DNA of 64,000 nt from Linanthus parryae. Taxonomy: Eukaryota; Streptophyta; Magnoliopsida; Ericales; Polemoniaceae. Below, one piece after another: positions 34,175-45,064 of the stretch; position 1 is the stretch's first letter, and the number at the start of each line of letters is the position of its first letter. The stretch is taken from NCBI GenBank assembly GCA_023055425.1, contig JALGPY010000075.1, forward strand, positions 186,001 to 250,000, given 5' to 3'. A program made the position numbers and the translations under genes. The notes under the pieces are model-generated. The model made no database searches. It saw nothing but the letters and a program-made list of their open reading frames with translations, and had not been told where the DNA came from.

Positions 34175-34184
34175 TATATAAATA
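34175..34184 (+). promoter_or_regulatory. TATA box of GASA copy 1
   Basis: TATATAAATA lies 74 bp before the ATG-equivalent position, the same spacing in all ten copies. Confidence 0.75.
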
Positions 34185-34248
34185 GACCTCCTTGCTCTTA
34201 AGCAACATCACTTGATTGCAATTAGAAGTCATACAAAAGCAACAAATT

Positions 34249-34722
34249 TTGGCTTTCTCCAATGATGTGAAAGTTTCTCTGCTCGTTCTTTTAGTGGCAT
34301 CCATGTCAGTAACTCAATTCGCTCATGTAAGTCCCACTCTTTTTCACATAATCTCAAAAAATTTGAAGCTATTATATTAACAAAAAAAAAATATTTTTCT
34401 ACTTGAACAGGCAGGTGGACCCGCTGGATCTCTTACCCCAGATCGTAAGTTTAAGTTTGACATATTTATGTAAATGGAAACTATAGTAGTTAATATGAAT
34501 GAAATCGTGTAATAATACAACTCCTGTGTTTCTTTTTTAGAGTGCCCTGACGCATGTGCTGTCAGATGTTCTGCTACCATGTATCATGGTCGTTGTTTAG
34601 ATGTGTGTGGAGATTGCTGCAAGAAGTGCTTGTGCGTTCCATCAGGACAGATTGGCAACGAAGACGAATGTCCTTGTTACAGAGATCTTAAAACTCAGGA
34701 AGGAAAACCAAAATGCCCTTGA
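34249..34722 (+). pseudogene. GASA/snakin peptide gene copy 1, start codon lost
   Basis: Three exons, 34249-34326, 34411-34444 and 34541-34722, all have GT-AG borders. Exon 3 is intact with all 12 Cys of the GASA domain and carries His53 and Gly61. The initiator is TTG (34249-34251) where the intact sister copies have ATG; the base change is A to T. The next in-frame ATG is codon 19, which would remove most of the signal peptide, so a secreted product is unlikely. Exon 1 also has Thr at residue 22 (Ile elsewhere). The promoter and TATA box are kept. Start at TTG is formally possible but weak. Confidence 0.85.
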
Positions 34723-35490
34723 ATAAAGATCACTTGTAGTATCTATAACATCACATCATAGCCGATGTAATTCTTTTTGCACTTTTGTCATTATTAATAG
34801 CATAACCTTTTGGTCAGAATTAAGAGACCTGTAGTATTCTCTAGAATTCATTCTTCATTTAGTCTTCTTCTAACTACATAAGCCTTACTATTACATCAAA
34901 AAGAGACAATGCATAAAAAATGATTCATTTTGTTCAAAAAAAGTAGAAGATACGGAAACATTCGTTTTGACAAAGGAAAATAAAACAAACAATCGGGCCT
35001 AACTTTTAAAGCATTTTTTTATGAATTTTCAAACCAATTCAAAAAGATGATTTTTAATGTACGGATGATTCAAAATATGATGTTGAAAATGAAATTCTTT
35101 AAAAAAACATCTCTCGATGTTATATGATAAGGGGTAACGTCACGCCGTGTTTTTCTTGAGGTGAAAAGATCAATTTTTTTAATTGGGCTGAATGACAACG
35201 GTTACTCTGCCCACAACACATGTAGTCCACTCAGGATTTCAGTCAAATGAAGTCTACCTCTTACTCGAGGGAATTTATTGCAAGTATGTGAGAACCGCCT
35301 TTGGAAGTGCATGTATTTGTGACAGAAATAGTATTTTCGAACCTACTAGCGATTAGCTCTACACATCTATAACTATTAATTGCATTTAACCACTTCAACT
35401 TACAATAACTCTCAATTTTTCATAAATTTCACAAAGATTTTTACAAAGATCCTTACGAAGTCACTAATTTGATGTGTGTTTGAAGTGACA

Positions 35491-35790
35491 TATATAATCC
35501 TCATTACATCCATATTCTTTCCATTCAAGTTTCTCTCTGTAACTCTTCTCCCTCAATCACTCTGTTTCTCTCTCTCTCTCCCTCTCCCTCTCTGCAAATC
35601 ATACTCCCACAAGTACACTCGTAAGCTTTGATCGGATCAATGAATTCTCAAAATTACTAATTATGGAAGCTAAGCAGATTCTAATATAAATGTAGAATGA
35701 ATAAATGATTTCCCCACTTGGTTGAGAGATTTATTTCCGGAAGATGTAACCGTTGAGAATCAGTTTCCGCCATAATTCCTTATAAAATAT
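35491..35790 (+). promoter_or_regulatory. Second promoter-like/exon-like module (representative of ten)
   Basis: Each unit repeats a TATATAAT box, a CT-rich tract like a plant 5' leader, and an ATG followed by MEAIADSNVNVE and a TGA. In the same frame after the TGA comes INDFPTWLRDLFPEDVTVEN. The ATG lies at 38062, 40885, 43246, 46012, 48762, 51569 and 60289 in other units; it is shifted in unit 8 (54514) and changed to GTG in unit 9. It looks like a captured first exon and promoter of another gene, now decayed. I do not recognise the protein. Confidence 0.45.
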
Positions 35791-35967
35791 ATTTCCCCTC
35801 AAAAAATTAAAATAAATGAATGACAGTCTCTTAAAAATATGTAAACGAATGATGAGATGTCATTTACCAGTTTTTATTACGATTTTTCTTTCTCCAATTA
35901 TCCGACTCGTTACTTTTAAACAATTTTTTAATTGAAATGACATAACTTTTCAACAAATTGTAAGTTA

Positions 35968-35970
<3 letters not shown>

Positions 35971-36040
<70 letters not shown>
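35971..36040 (+). repeat. (TTA)n microsatellite, unit 1 tract A
   Basis: About 23 uninterrupted TTA repeats end one of the two ~300-bp internal repeats of the unit. Confidence 0.97.
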
Positions 36041-36041
<1 letters not shown>

Positions 36042-36958
36042 CCATTTTCAGATAATTTTACTGTGGTTCCTTTGTGACATACAAAATTTTTAAAATATCT
36101 TTCCCCTCAAAAAATTAAATAAATGAATGACAATCTCTTAAAAAAACGTAAACGAATGATGAGAGGCCATTTACCAGTTTTCATTACGGATTCTTTCTCC
36201 AATTATCTGACTCGTAACTTTTCAACAACTTTTTAATTGAAATGACATAACTTTCCAACAAATTGTAAGTGGTTATTACTATTATTATCCTATTTTCTGA
36301 TAATTTTATTGTAGTTCTATTGTGACATACAAAACTTTTCAATATTAAAGATATCATAGATATGCAACATGTATTGAATTTAACAATATATGACACTACT
36401 TTCTTTTTCTTCAAAAGAATACTCTAATGTTTCAATCAATATTTTTTGTTAATATTTTTTTGTGGATGTTTGATGCCAAACGAGGAGGGTAATATTAAAT
36501 TCTTTCTCTAAATTCACCGAGGCTATGTGTAATATATGTGCTATAATAGATAAAATGAAGGACTATTATATATTTAGTTCTTAATAAATATTAAGTGCCA
36601 CTCATTGTTGTTAACCCTTAAATTTACTGTCCGTGTGGCATTACCTTATATGTATTTGATATTATCATATGATGACTTCATGATTTATATATTTATTTGT
36701 GGATGTTATCCATGTGATATCAAATGACGAGGAATGTAATATTAATTCTTTCCCGTAAACTTCCGAAGGCTATTTGTAATATTTTGTGCTAGAATGGAAA
36801 TAAATAAATGACTTATATATTTTATGTTGAAAACATGTTAAGTGTCACACGTTTTTGTTCACCCTTTAATTTTCCGTCTCTGTAGTGTCACATTTCTATA
36901 ATTACTGTTTTGGTGGATAACTTTACTAATACCCACGTTGTATATTTCTTATCCTAAT

Positions 36959-36968
36959 TATATAAATA
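36959..36968 (+). promoter_or_regulatory. TATA box of GASA copy 2
   Basis: TATATAAATA, 74 bp before the ATG; the promoter is intact although the gene is dead. Confidence 0.7.
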
Positions 36969-37032
36969 GACCTCCTTGCTCTTAAGCAACATCACTTGAT
37001 TGCAATTAGAAGTCATACAAAAGCAACAAATT

Positions 37033-37348
37033 ATGGCTTTCTCCAATGATGTGAAAGTTTCTCTGCTCGTTCTTTTAGTGGCATCCATGTCAGTAATTCA
37101 ATTCGCTCATGTAAGTCCCACTCTTTTCACATAATCTCAAAAAATTTGAAGCTATTATATTAACAAAAAAAATTATTTTTCTACTTGAACAGGCAGGTTG
37201 ACCCGCTGGATCTCTTACCCCAGATCGTAAGTTTAAGTTTGACATATTTATGTAAATGGAACTTATAGTAGTTAATATGAATGAAATCGTGTAATAATAC
37301 AACTCGTGTGTTTCTTTTGTAGAGTGCCCTGACGCATGTGCTGTCAGA
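37033..37348 (+). pseudogene. GASA copy 2, pseudogene (stop and 3' deletion)
   Basis: Exon 1 (37033-37110) is intact with ATG and signal peptide. Exon 2 (37193-37226) reads GCA GGT TGA, a stop in place of the third codon (GGA elsewhere). Exon 3 keeps only 26 nt (37323-37348) and then joins AACATTCG, which in intact copies lies 389 bp further on in the 3' flank. The deletion removes ten of the twelve Cys. Breakpoints share GA, which suits microhomology-mediated repair. Copy 4 has the same stop and breakpoint. Confidence 0.93.
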
Positions 37349-38364
37349 AACATTCGTTTTGACAAAGGAAAAGAAAACAAACAATCGTGCCTAACTTTTA
37401 AAGCATTTTTTTTATGAATTTTCAAACCAATTCAAAAAGATGTTTTAGAATGTACGGATAATTCAAAATATGAGGTTGAAAATGAAATTCTATAAAAAAA
37501 AACCTCTCTCGATGTTTTATGATAAGGGGTAACGTCACGCTTTTTTTTTCTTGAGGTGAAAAGATCAATTTTATTAATTGGGCTGAATGACAACGGTTAC
37601 TCTGCCCACAACACATGTAGTCCACTCAGGATTTCAGTCAAATGAAGTCTACCTCTTACTCGAGGGAATTTATTGCAAGTATGTGGGAACCGCCTTTGGA
37701 AGTGCATCTATTTGTGACAAAAATAGTATTTTCGAAGCTACTAGCGATTAGCTCTACACATCCATAACTATTAATTGCATTTAACCACTTCAACTTACAA
37801 TAACTCTCAATTTTTCATAAATTTCACAAAGATTTTTACAAAGATCCTTACGAAGTCACTAATTTGATGTGTGTTTGAAGTGACATATATAATCCTCATT
37901 ACATCTATATTCTTTCCATTCAAGTTTCTCTCTGTAATTCTTCTCCCTCAATCACTCTGTGTCTCTCTCCCTCTCTCTCCCTCTCTCTCTCTACAAATCA
38001 TACTCCCACAAGTACACTCGTAAGCTTTGATCGGATCAATGAATTCTCAAAATTACTAATTATGGAAGCTATAGCAGATTCTAATGTAAATGTAGAATGA
38101 ATAAATGATTTCCCCACTTGGTTGAGAGATTTATTTCCGGAAGATGTAACCGTTGAGAATCAGTTTCCGCCCTAATTCCTTATAAAATATATTTCCCCTC
38201 AAAAAATTAAAATAAATGAATGACAGTCTCTTAAAAATATGTAAACGAATGATGAAATGTCATTTACCTGTTTTAATTACGGTTTCTTTCTCCAATTATC
38301 CGACTCGTTACTTTTCAACATTTTTTTTAATTGAATGACATAACTTTTCAACAAATTGTAAGTG

Positions 38365-38469
<105 letters not shown>

Positions 38470-39390
38470 CCATTTTCTGATAATTTTATTGTGGTTCCTT
38501 TGTGACATACAAAACTTTTAAAATATCTTTCCCCTCAAAAATTTAAAATAAATGAATGACAATCTCTTAAAAAAAACGTTAACGAATAATGAGAGGCCAT
38601 TTACCAGTTTTCATTACGGATTCTTTCTCCAATTATCTGACTCGTAACTTTTCAACAACTTTTTAATTGAAATGACATAACTTTCCAACAAATCGTAAGT
38701 GGTTATTACTATTATTATCCTATTTTCTGATAATTTTATTGTAAATCTTTTGTGACATACAAAACTTTTCAATATTAAAGATATCATAGATATGCAACAT
38801 GTATTGAATTTGTCAATATATGACACTACTTTCTTTTTTCTTCAAAAGAATCCACTAATGTTTTAATCAATATTTTTTGCTAATATTTTTTTGTGGATGT
38901 TTGATGCCAAACGAGGAGGGTAATATTAAATTCTTTCTCTAAACTCACCGAGGCTATGTGTAATGTTATGTGCTATAATAGATAGAATGAAGAACTATTA
39001 TATATTTAATGCTTAATAAATGTTAAGTGCCACTCATTGTTGTTAACCCTTTAATTTACTGTCCGTGTGGCATTACCTTATATGTATTTGATATTATCAT
39101 ATGATGACTTCATTATTTATATATTTATTTGAGGATGTTATCCATATGATATCGAATGACGAGGAATGTAATATTAATTCTTTTTCGTAAACTACCGGAG
39201 GCTATTTGTAATATTTTGTGCTAAAATGGAAATAAATAAATGACTTACATATTTTATGTTGACAACATGTTAAGTGTCACACGTTTTTGTTCACCTTTTA
39301 AGTTTCCGTCTCTGTAGTATCACATTTTTATAATTACTGTTTTGGGTGATAACTTTCCTAATACCCACGTTGTATATTTCTTATCCTAAT

Positions 39391-39400
39391 TATATAAATA
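39391..39400 (+). promoter_or_regulatory. TATA box of GASA copy 3
   Basis: TATATAAATA, 74 bp before the ATG at 39465. Confidence 0.8.
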
Positions 39401-39464
39401 GACCTCCTTGCTCTTAAGCAACATCACTTGATTGCAATTAGAAGTCATACAAAAGCAACAAATT

Positions 39465-39937
39465 ATGGCTTTCTCCAATGATGTGAAAGTTTCTCTGCTC
39501 GTTCTTTTAGTGGCATCCATGTCAGTAATTCAATACGCTCATGTAAGTCCCACTCTTTTTCACATAATCTCAAAAAAATTGAAGCTATTATATTAACAAA
39601 AAAAATTATTTTTCTACTTGAACAGGCAGGTGGACCCGCTGGATCTCTTACCCCAGATCGTAAGTTTAAGTTTGACATATTTATGTAAATGGAAACTATA
39701 GTAGTTAATATGAATGAAATCGTGTAATAATACAACTCCTGTGTTTCTTTTGTAGAGTGCCCTGACGCATGTGCTGTAAGATGTTCTGCTACCATAGATC
39801 GTGGTCGTTGTTTAGATGTGTGTAGAGATTGCTGCAAGAAGTGCTTGTGCGTTCCATCAGGACAGATTGGCAACGAAGACGAATGTCCTTGTTACAGAGA
39901 TCTTAAAACTCAGGAAGGAAAACCAAAATGCCCTTGA
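39465..39937 (+). CDS. GASA/snakin (gibberellin-regulated) peptide, copy 3, intact
   Basis: Exons are 39465-39542, 39626-39659 and 39756-39937, encoding 97 aa. Residues 1-26 form a signal peptide (hydrophobic core LLVLLVASM). Residues 27-38 are a short linker, and 39-97 are the GASA domain. Its Cys are at 39, 43, 47, 56, 60, 63, 64, 67, 69, 81, 83 and 96, exactly the family spacing. [16 protein letters not shown] and the KCP end are family hallmarks. GASA peptides are secreted and act in hormone-linked growth control, and some act as antimicrobials. This copy alone has Ile-Asp at 51-52 (Met-Tyr elsewhere), in the loop before Cys56. Intron 1 falls at the signal-peptide border. An AATAAA overlaps the stop. 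Confidence 0.93.
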
Positions 39938-41189
39938 ATAAAGATCACTTGTAGTATCTATAACATCACATCATAGCCGATGTAATTCTTTTTGCACTTT
40001 TGCCATTATTAATAGCATAACCTTTTGGTAAGAATTAAGAGACCTGTAGTATTCTCTAGAATTCGTTCTTCATTTATTCTTCTTCTAACTACATAAGCCT
40101 TACTATTACGTCAAAAAGAGACTATGCATAAAAAATGATTCGTTTTGTCCAAAAAAGTAGAAGAGACGGAAACATTCGTTTTGACAAAGGAAAATAAAAC
40201 AAACAATCGTGCCTAACTTTTAAAGATTTTTTTGATGAATTTTCTAACCAATTCAAAAAGATGATTTACAATGTACGGATGATTCAAAATATGAGGTTGA
40301 AAATGAAATTCTATAAAAAAACATCTCTCGATGTTATATGATAAGGGGTAACGTCACGCCGTGTTTTTCTTGAGGTGAAAAGATCAATTTTATTAATTGG
40401 GCTGAATGACAACGGTTACTCTGCCCACAACACATGTAGTCCACTCAGGATTTCCGTCAAATGAAGTCTACCTCTTACTCGAGGGAATTTATTGCAAGTA
40501 TGTGGGAACCGCCTTTGGAAGTGCATCTATTTGTGACAAAAATAGTATTTTCGAAGCTACTAGCGATTAGCTCTACACATCTATGACTATTAATTGCATT
40601 TAACCACTTAAACTTACAATAACTCTCAATTTTTCATTAATTTCACAAAGATTTTTACAAAGATCCTTACGAAGTTACTAATTTGATGTGTGTTTGGAGT
40701 GACATATATAATCCTCATTACATCCATATTCTTTCCATTCAAGTTTCTCTCTGTAACTCTTCTCCCTCAATCACTCTGTTTCTCTCTCTCTCTCTCTCAC
40801 TCACTCTCTCTCTCTGCAAATCATACTCCCACAAGTACACTCGTAAGCTTTGATCGGATCAATGAATTCTCAAAATTACTAATTATGGAAGCTACAGCAG
40901 ATTCTAATGTAAATGTAGAATGAATAAATGATTTCCCCACTTGGTTGAGAGATTTATTTCCGGAAGATGTAACCGTTGAGAAACAGTTTCCGCCCTAATT
41001 CCTTATAAAATATATTTCCCCTCAAAAAATTAAAATAAATGAATGACAATCTCTTAAAAATATGTAAACGAATGATGAGATGACATTTACCAGTTTTAAT
41101 TACGGTTTCTTTCTCCAATTATCCGACTCGTTACTTTTCAACATTTTTTAAAATTGAAATGACATAACTTTCCAACAAATTGTAAGTGG

Positions 41190-41220
41190 TTATTATTATT
41201 ATTATTACTATTATTATTAT
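41190..41220 (+). repeat. Short (TTA)n tract, unit 3 tract A
   Basis: 31 bp with one ACT interruption; a contracted allele of the tract. Confidence 0.9.
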
Positions 41221-42139
41221 ACCATTTTCTGACAATTTCATTGTGGTTCCTTTGTGACATACAAAACTTTTAAAATATCTTTCCCCTCAAAAAATTAAAA
41301 TAAATGAATGACAATCTCTTAAAAAAACGCAAACGAGTGATGAGGGGCCATTTACCAGTTTTCATTACGGATTCTTTCTCTAATTATCTGACTCGTAACT
41401 TTTCAACAACTTTTTAATTGAAATGACATAACTTTCCAACAAATTGTAAGTGGTTATTATTATTATTATCCTATTTTCTGATAATTTATTGTAGTTCTTT
41501 TGTGACATACAAAACTTTTCAATATTAAAGATATCATAGATATGCAACATGTATTGAATTTGTCAATATATGACACTACTTTCTTTTTCTTCAAAAGAAT
41601 ACACTAATGGTTCAATCAATATTTTTTGTTAATATTTTTTTGTGGATGTTTGATGCCAAACGAGGAGGGTAATATTAAATTCTTTCTCTAAATTCACCGA
41701 GGCTATGTGTAATATAATGTGCTATAATAGATAAAATGAAGGACTATTATATATTTAGTTCTTAATAAATATTAAGTGTCACTCATTGTTGTTAACCCTT
41801 AAATTTACTGTCCGTGTGGCATTACCTTATATGTATTTGATATTATCATATGATGACTTCATGATTTATATATTTATTTTTGGATGTTATCCATGCGATA
41901 TCAAATGACGAGGAATGTAATATTAATTCTTTCCCGTAAACTTCCGAAGGCTATTTGTAATATTTTGTGCTAGAATGGAAATAAATAAATGACTTATATA
42001 TTTTATGTTGAAAACATGTTAAGTGTCACACGTTTTTGTTCACCCTTTAATTTTCCGTCTCTGTAGTGTCACATTTCTATAATTACTGTTTTGGTGGATA
42101 ACTTTACTAATACCCACGTTGTATATTTCTTATCCTAAT

Positions 42140-42149
42140 TATATAAATA
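42140..42149 (+). promoter_or_regulatory. TATA box of GASA copy 4
   Basis: TATATAAATA, 74 bp before the ATG at 42214. Confidence 0.7.
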
Positions 42150-42213
42150 GACCTCCTTGCTCTTAAGCAACATCACTTGATTGCAATTAGAAGTCATACA
42201 AAAGCAACAAATT

Positions 42214-42530
42214 ATGGCTTTCTCCAATGATGTGAAAGTTTCTCTGCTCGTTCTTTTAGTGGCATCCATGTCAGTAATTCAATTCGCTCATGTAAGTCCC
42301 ACTCTTTTCACATAATCTCAAAAAATTTGAAGCTATTATATTAACAAAAAAAAATTATTTTTCTACTTGAACAGGCAGGTTGACCCGCTGGATCTCTTAC
42401 CTCAGATCGTAAGTTTAAGTTTGACATATTTATGTAAATGGAACTTATAGTAGTTAATATGAATGAAATCGTGTAATAATACAACTCGTGTGTTTCTTTT
42501 GTAGAGTGCCCTGACGCATGTGCTGTCAGA
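42214..42530 (+). pseudogene. GASA copy 4, pseudogene sharing the lesions of copy 2
   Basis: Exon 1 is 42214-42291. Exon 2 (42375-42408) has the same GGT TGA stop as copy 2. Exon 3 remnant 42505-42530 is cut at the same base and joined to the same downstream AACATTCG. It differs from copy 2 in a few sites, such as CTC for CCC in exon 2. The shared lesions show common descent by segmental duplication. Confidence 0.93.
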
Positions 42531-43548
42531 AACATTCGTTTTGACAAAGGAAAAGAAAACAAACAATCGTGCCTAACTTTTAAAGCATTTTTTTTTATGA
42601 ATTTTCAAACCAATTCAAAAAGATGATTTAGAATGTACGGATAATTCAAAATATGAGGTTGAAAATGAAATTCTATAAAAAAAAAACCTCTCTCGATGTT
42701 ATATGATAAGGGGTAACGTCACGCCGTGTTTTTCTTGAGGTGAAAAGATCAATTTTATTAATTGGGCTGAATGACAACGGTTACTCTGCCCACAACACAT
42801 GTAGTCCACTCAGGATTTCCGTCAAATGAAGTCTACCTCTTACTCGAGGGAATTTATTGCAAGTATGTGGGAACCGCCTTTGGAAGTGCATCTATTTGTG
42901 ACAAAAATAGTATTTTCGAAGCTACTAGCGATTAGCTCTACACATCCATAACTATTAATTGCATTTAACCACTTCAACTTACAATAACTCTCAATTTTTC
43001 ATAAATTTCACAAAGATTTTTACAAAGATCCTTACGAAGTCACTAATTTGATGTGTGTTTGAAGTGACATATATAATCCTCATTACATCTATATTCTTTC
43101 CATTCAAGTTTCTCTCTGTAATTCTTCTCCCTCAATCACTCTGTGTCTCTCTCCCTCTCTCTCCCTCTCTCTCTCTACAAATCATACTCGCACATGTACA
43201 CTCGTAAGCTTTGATCGGATCAATGAATTCTCAAAATTACTAATTATGGAAGCTATAGCAGATTCTAATGTAAATGTAGAATGAATAAATGATTTCCCCA
43301 CTTGGTTGAGAGATTTATTTCCGGAAGATGTAACCGTTGAGAATCAGTTTCCGCCCTAATTCCTTATAAAATATATTTCCCCTCAAAAAATTAAAATAAA
43401 TGAATGACAGTCTCTTAAAAATATGTAAACGAATGATGAAATGTCATTTACCTGTTTTAATTACGGTTTCTTTCTCCAATTATCCGACTCGTTACTTTTC
43501 AACATTTTTTTTAATTGAATGACATAACTTTTCAACAAATTGTAAGTG

Positions 43549-43549
<1 letters not shown>

Positions 43550-43586
<37 letters not shown>

Positions 43587-43595
43587 CATTATTAT
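43550..43595 (+). repeat. (TTA)n microsatellite, unit 4 tract A
   Basis: 46 bp of TTA repeats with one TCA variant. Confidence 0.95.
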
Positions 43596-44517
43596 ACCAT
43601 TTTCTGATAATTTTATTGTGGTTCCTTTGTGACATACAAAACTTTTAAAATATCTTTCCCCTCAAAAATTTAAAATAAATGAATGACAATCTCTTAAAAA
43701 AAACGTTAACGAATAATGAGAGGCCATTTACCAGTTTTCATTACGGATTCTTTCTCCAATTATCTGACTCGTAACTTTTCAACAACTTTTTAATTGAAAT
43801 GACATAACTTTCCAACAAATTGTAAGTGGTTATTACTATTATTATCCTATTTTCTGATAATTTTATTGTAAATCTTTTGTGACATACAAAACTTTTCAAT
43901 ATTAAAGATATCATAGATATGCAACATGTATTGAATTTGTCAATATATGACACTACTTTCTTTTTTCTTCAAAAGAATCCACTAATGTTTTAATCAATAT
44001 TTTTTGCTAATATTTTTTTGTGGATGTTTGATGCCAAACGAGGAGGGTAATATTAAATTCTTTCTCTAAACTCACCGAGGCTATGTGTAATGTTATGTGC
44101 TATAATAGATAGAATGAAGAACTATTATATATTTAATGCTTAATAAATGTTAAGTGCCACTCATTGTTGTTAACCCTTTAATTTACTGTCCGTGTGGCAT
44201 TACCTTATATGTATTTGATATTATCATATGATGACTTCATTATTTATATATTTATTTGAGGATGTTATCCATATGATATCGAATGACGAGGAATGTAATA
44301 TTAATTCTTTTTCGTAAACTACCGGAGGCTATTTGTAATATTTTGTGCTAGAATGGAAATAAATAAATGACTTACATATTTTATGTTGACAACATGTTAA
44401 GTGTCACACGTTTTTGTTCACCCTTTAAGTTTCCGTCTCTGTAGTATCACATTTTTATAATTACTGTTTTGGGTGATAACTTTCCTAATACCCACGTTGT
44501 ATATTTCTTATCCTAAT

Positions 44518-44527
44518 TATATAAATA
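44518..44527 (+). promoter_or_regulatory. TATA box of GASA copy 5
   Basis: TATATAAATA, 74 bp before the ATG at 44592. Confidence 0.8.
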
Positions 44528-44591
44528 GACCTCCTTGCTCTTAAGCAACATCACTTGATTGCAATTAGAAGTCATACAAAAGCAACAAATT

Positions 44592-45064
44592 ATGGCTTTC
44601 TCCAATGATGTGAAAGTTTCTCTGCTCGTTCTTTTAGTGGCATCCATGTCAGTAATTCAATACGCTCATGTAAGTCCCACTCTTTTTCACATAATCTCAA
44701 AAAGATTGAAGCTATTATATCAACAAAAAAAATTATTTTTCTACTTGAACAGGCAGGTGGACCCGCTGGATCTCTTACCCCAGATCGTAAGTTTAAGTTT
44801 GACATATTTATGTAAATGGAAACTATAGTAGTTAATATGAATGAAATCGTGTAATAATACAACTCCTGTGTTTCTTTTGTAGAGTGCCCTGACGCATGTG
44901 TTGTAAGATGTTCTGCTACCATGTATCGTGGTCGTTGTTTAGATGTGTGTAGAGATTGCTGCAAGAAGTGCTTGTGCGTTCCATCAGGACAGATTGGCAA
45001 CGAAGACGAATGTCCTTGTTACAGAGATCTTAAAACTCAGGAAGGAAAACCAAAATGCCCTTGA
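44592..45064 (+). CDS. GASA/snakin peptide, copy 5, intact
   Basis: Exons are 44592-44669, 44753-44786 and 44883-45064; 97 aa with signal peptide, linker and complete 12-Cys GASA domain. It differs from the consensus by Val for Ala at residue 44 (between Cys43 and Cys47) and has Tyr at residue 24, as in copies 3, 6 and 7. Splice sites are standard GTAAGT and CAG/TAG. It lies one unit downstream of the dead copy 4, mirroring the copy 2/copy 3 pair. Expected to be a secreted apoplastic peptide. Confidence 0.94.

Larger units (their letters stand above)
33796..36579 (+). repeat. GASA array unit 1 (2784 bp)
   Basis: Boundaries are set at the recurring phrase CTTAATAAAT. Units begin with ~450 bp of promoter, then the GASA gene, ~750 bp of 3' flank, a promoter/exon-like module, and two ~300-bp repeats each carrying a (TTA)n tract. 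In this unit the module ATG is at 35663 but its frame is shifted (GCTAAGCAG instead of GCTATAGCAG). TTA tract A is 35971-36040; tract B is short (36273-36288). The left end lies 12 bp from the Stowaway-like element. Confidence 0.93.
39012..41760 (+). repeat. GASA array unit 3 (2749 bp)
   Basis: This full unit contains an intact gene. TTA tract A is short (41190-41220, with an ACTA interruption). Its sequence is very close to unit 5. Confidence 0.93.
41761..44138 (+). repeat. GASA array unit 4 (2378 bp)
   Basis: Near-duplicate of unit 2. The 54-bp length difference is explained almost fully by TTA tract A (46 bp here, 103 bp in unit 2). Confidence 0.93.

Noticed and set aside
39463..39873. 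Minus-strand 136-codon frame recurring opposite GASA copies (also 44590-45000, 47342-47752)
   Set aside because: It runs antisense across exons and introns of the GASA gene, is broken in the other copies, and has no domain. It is conserved only because the units are.
40690..40923. 77-codon frame with a hydrophobic start ending in the second module
   Set aside because: It starts without an ATG and runs through the TATA box and the variable CT-rich leader; frames differ between units.
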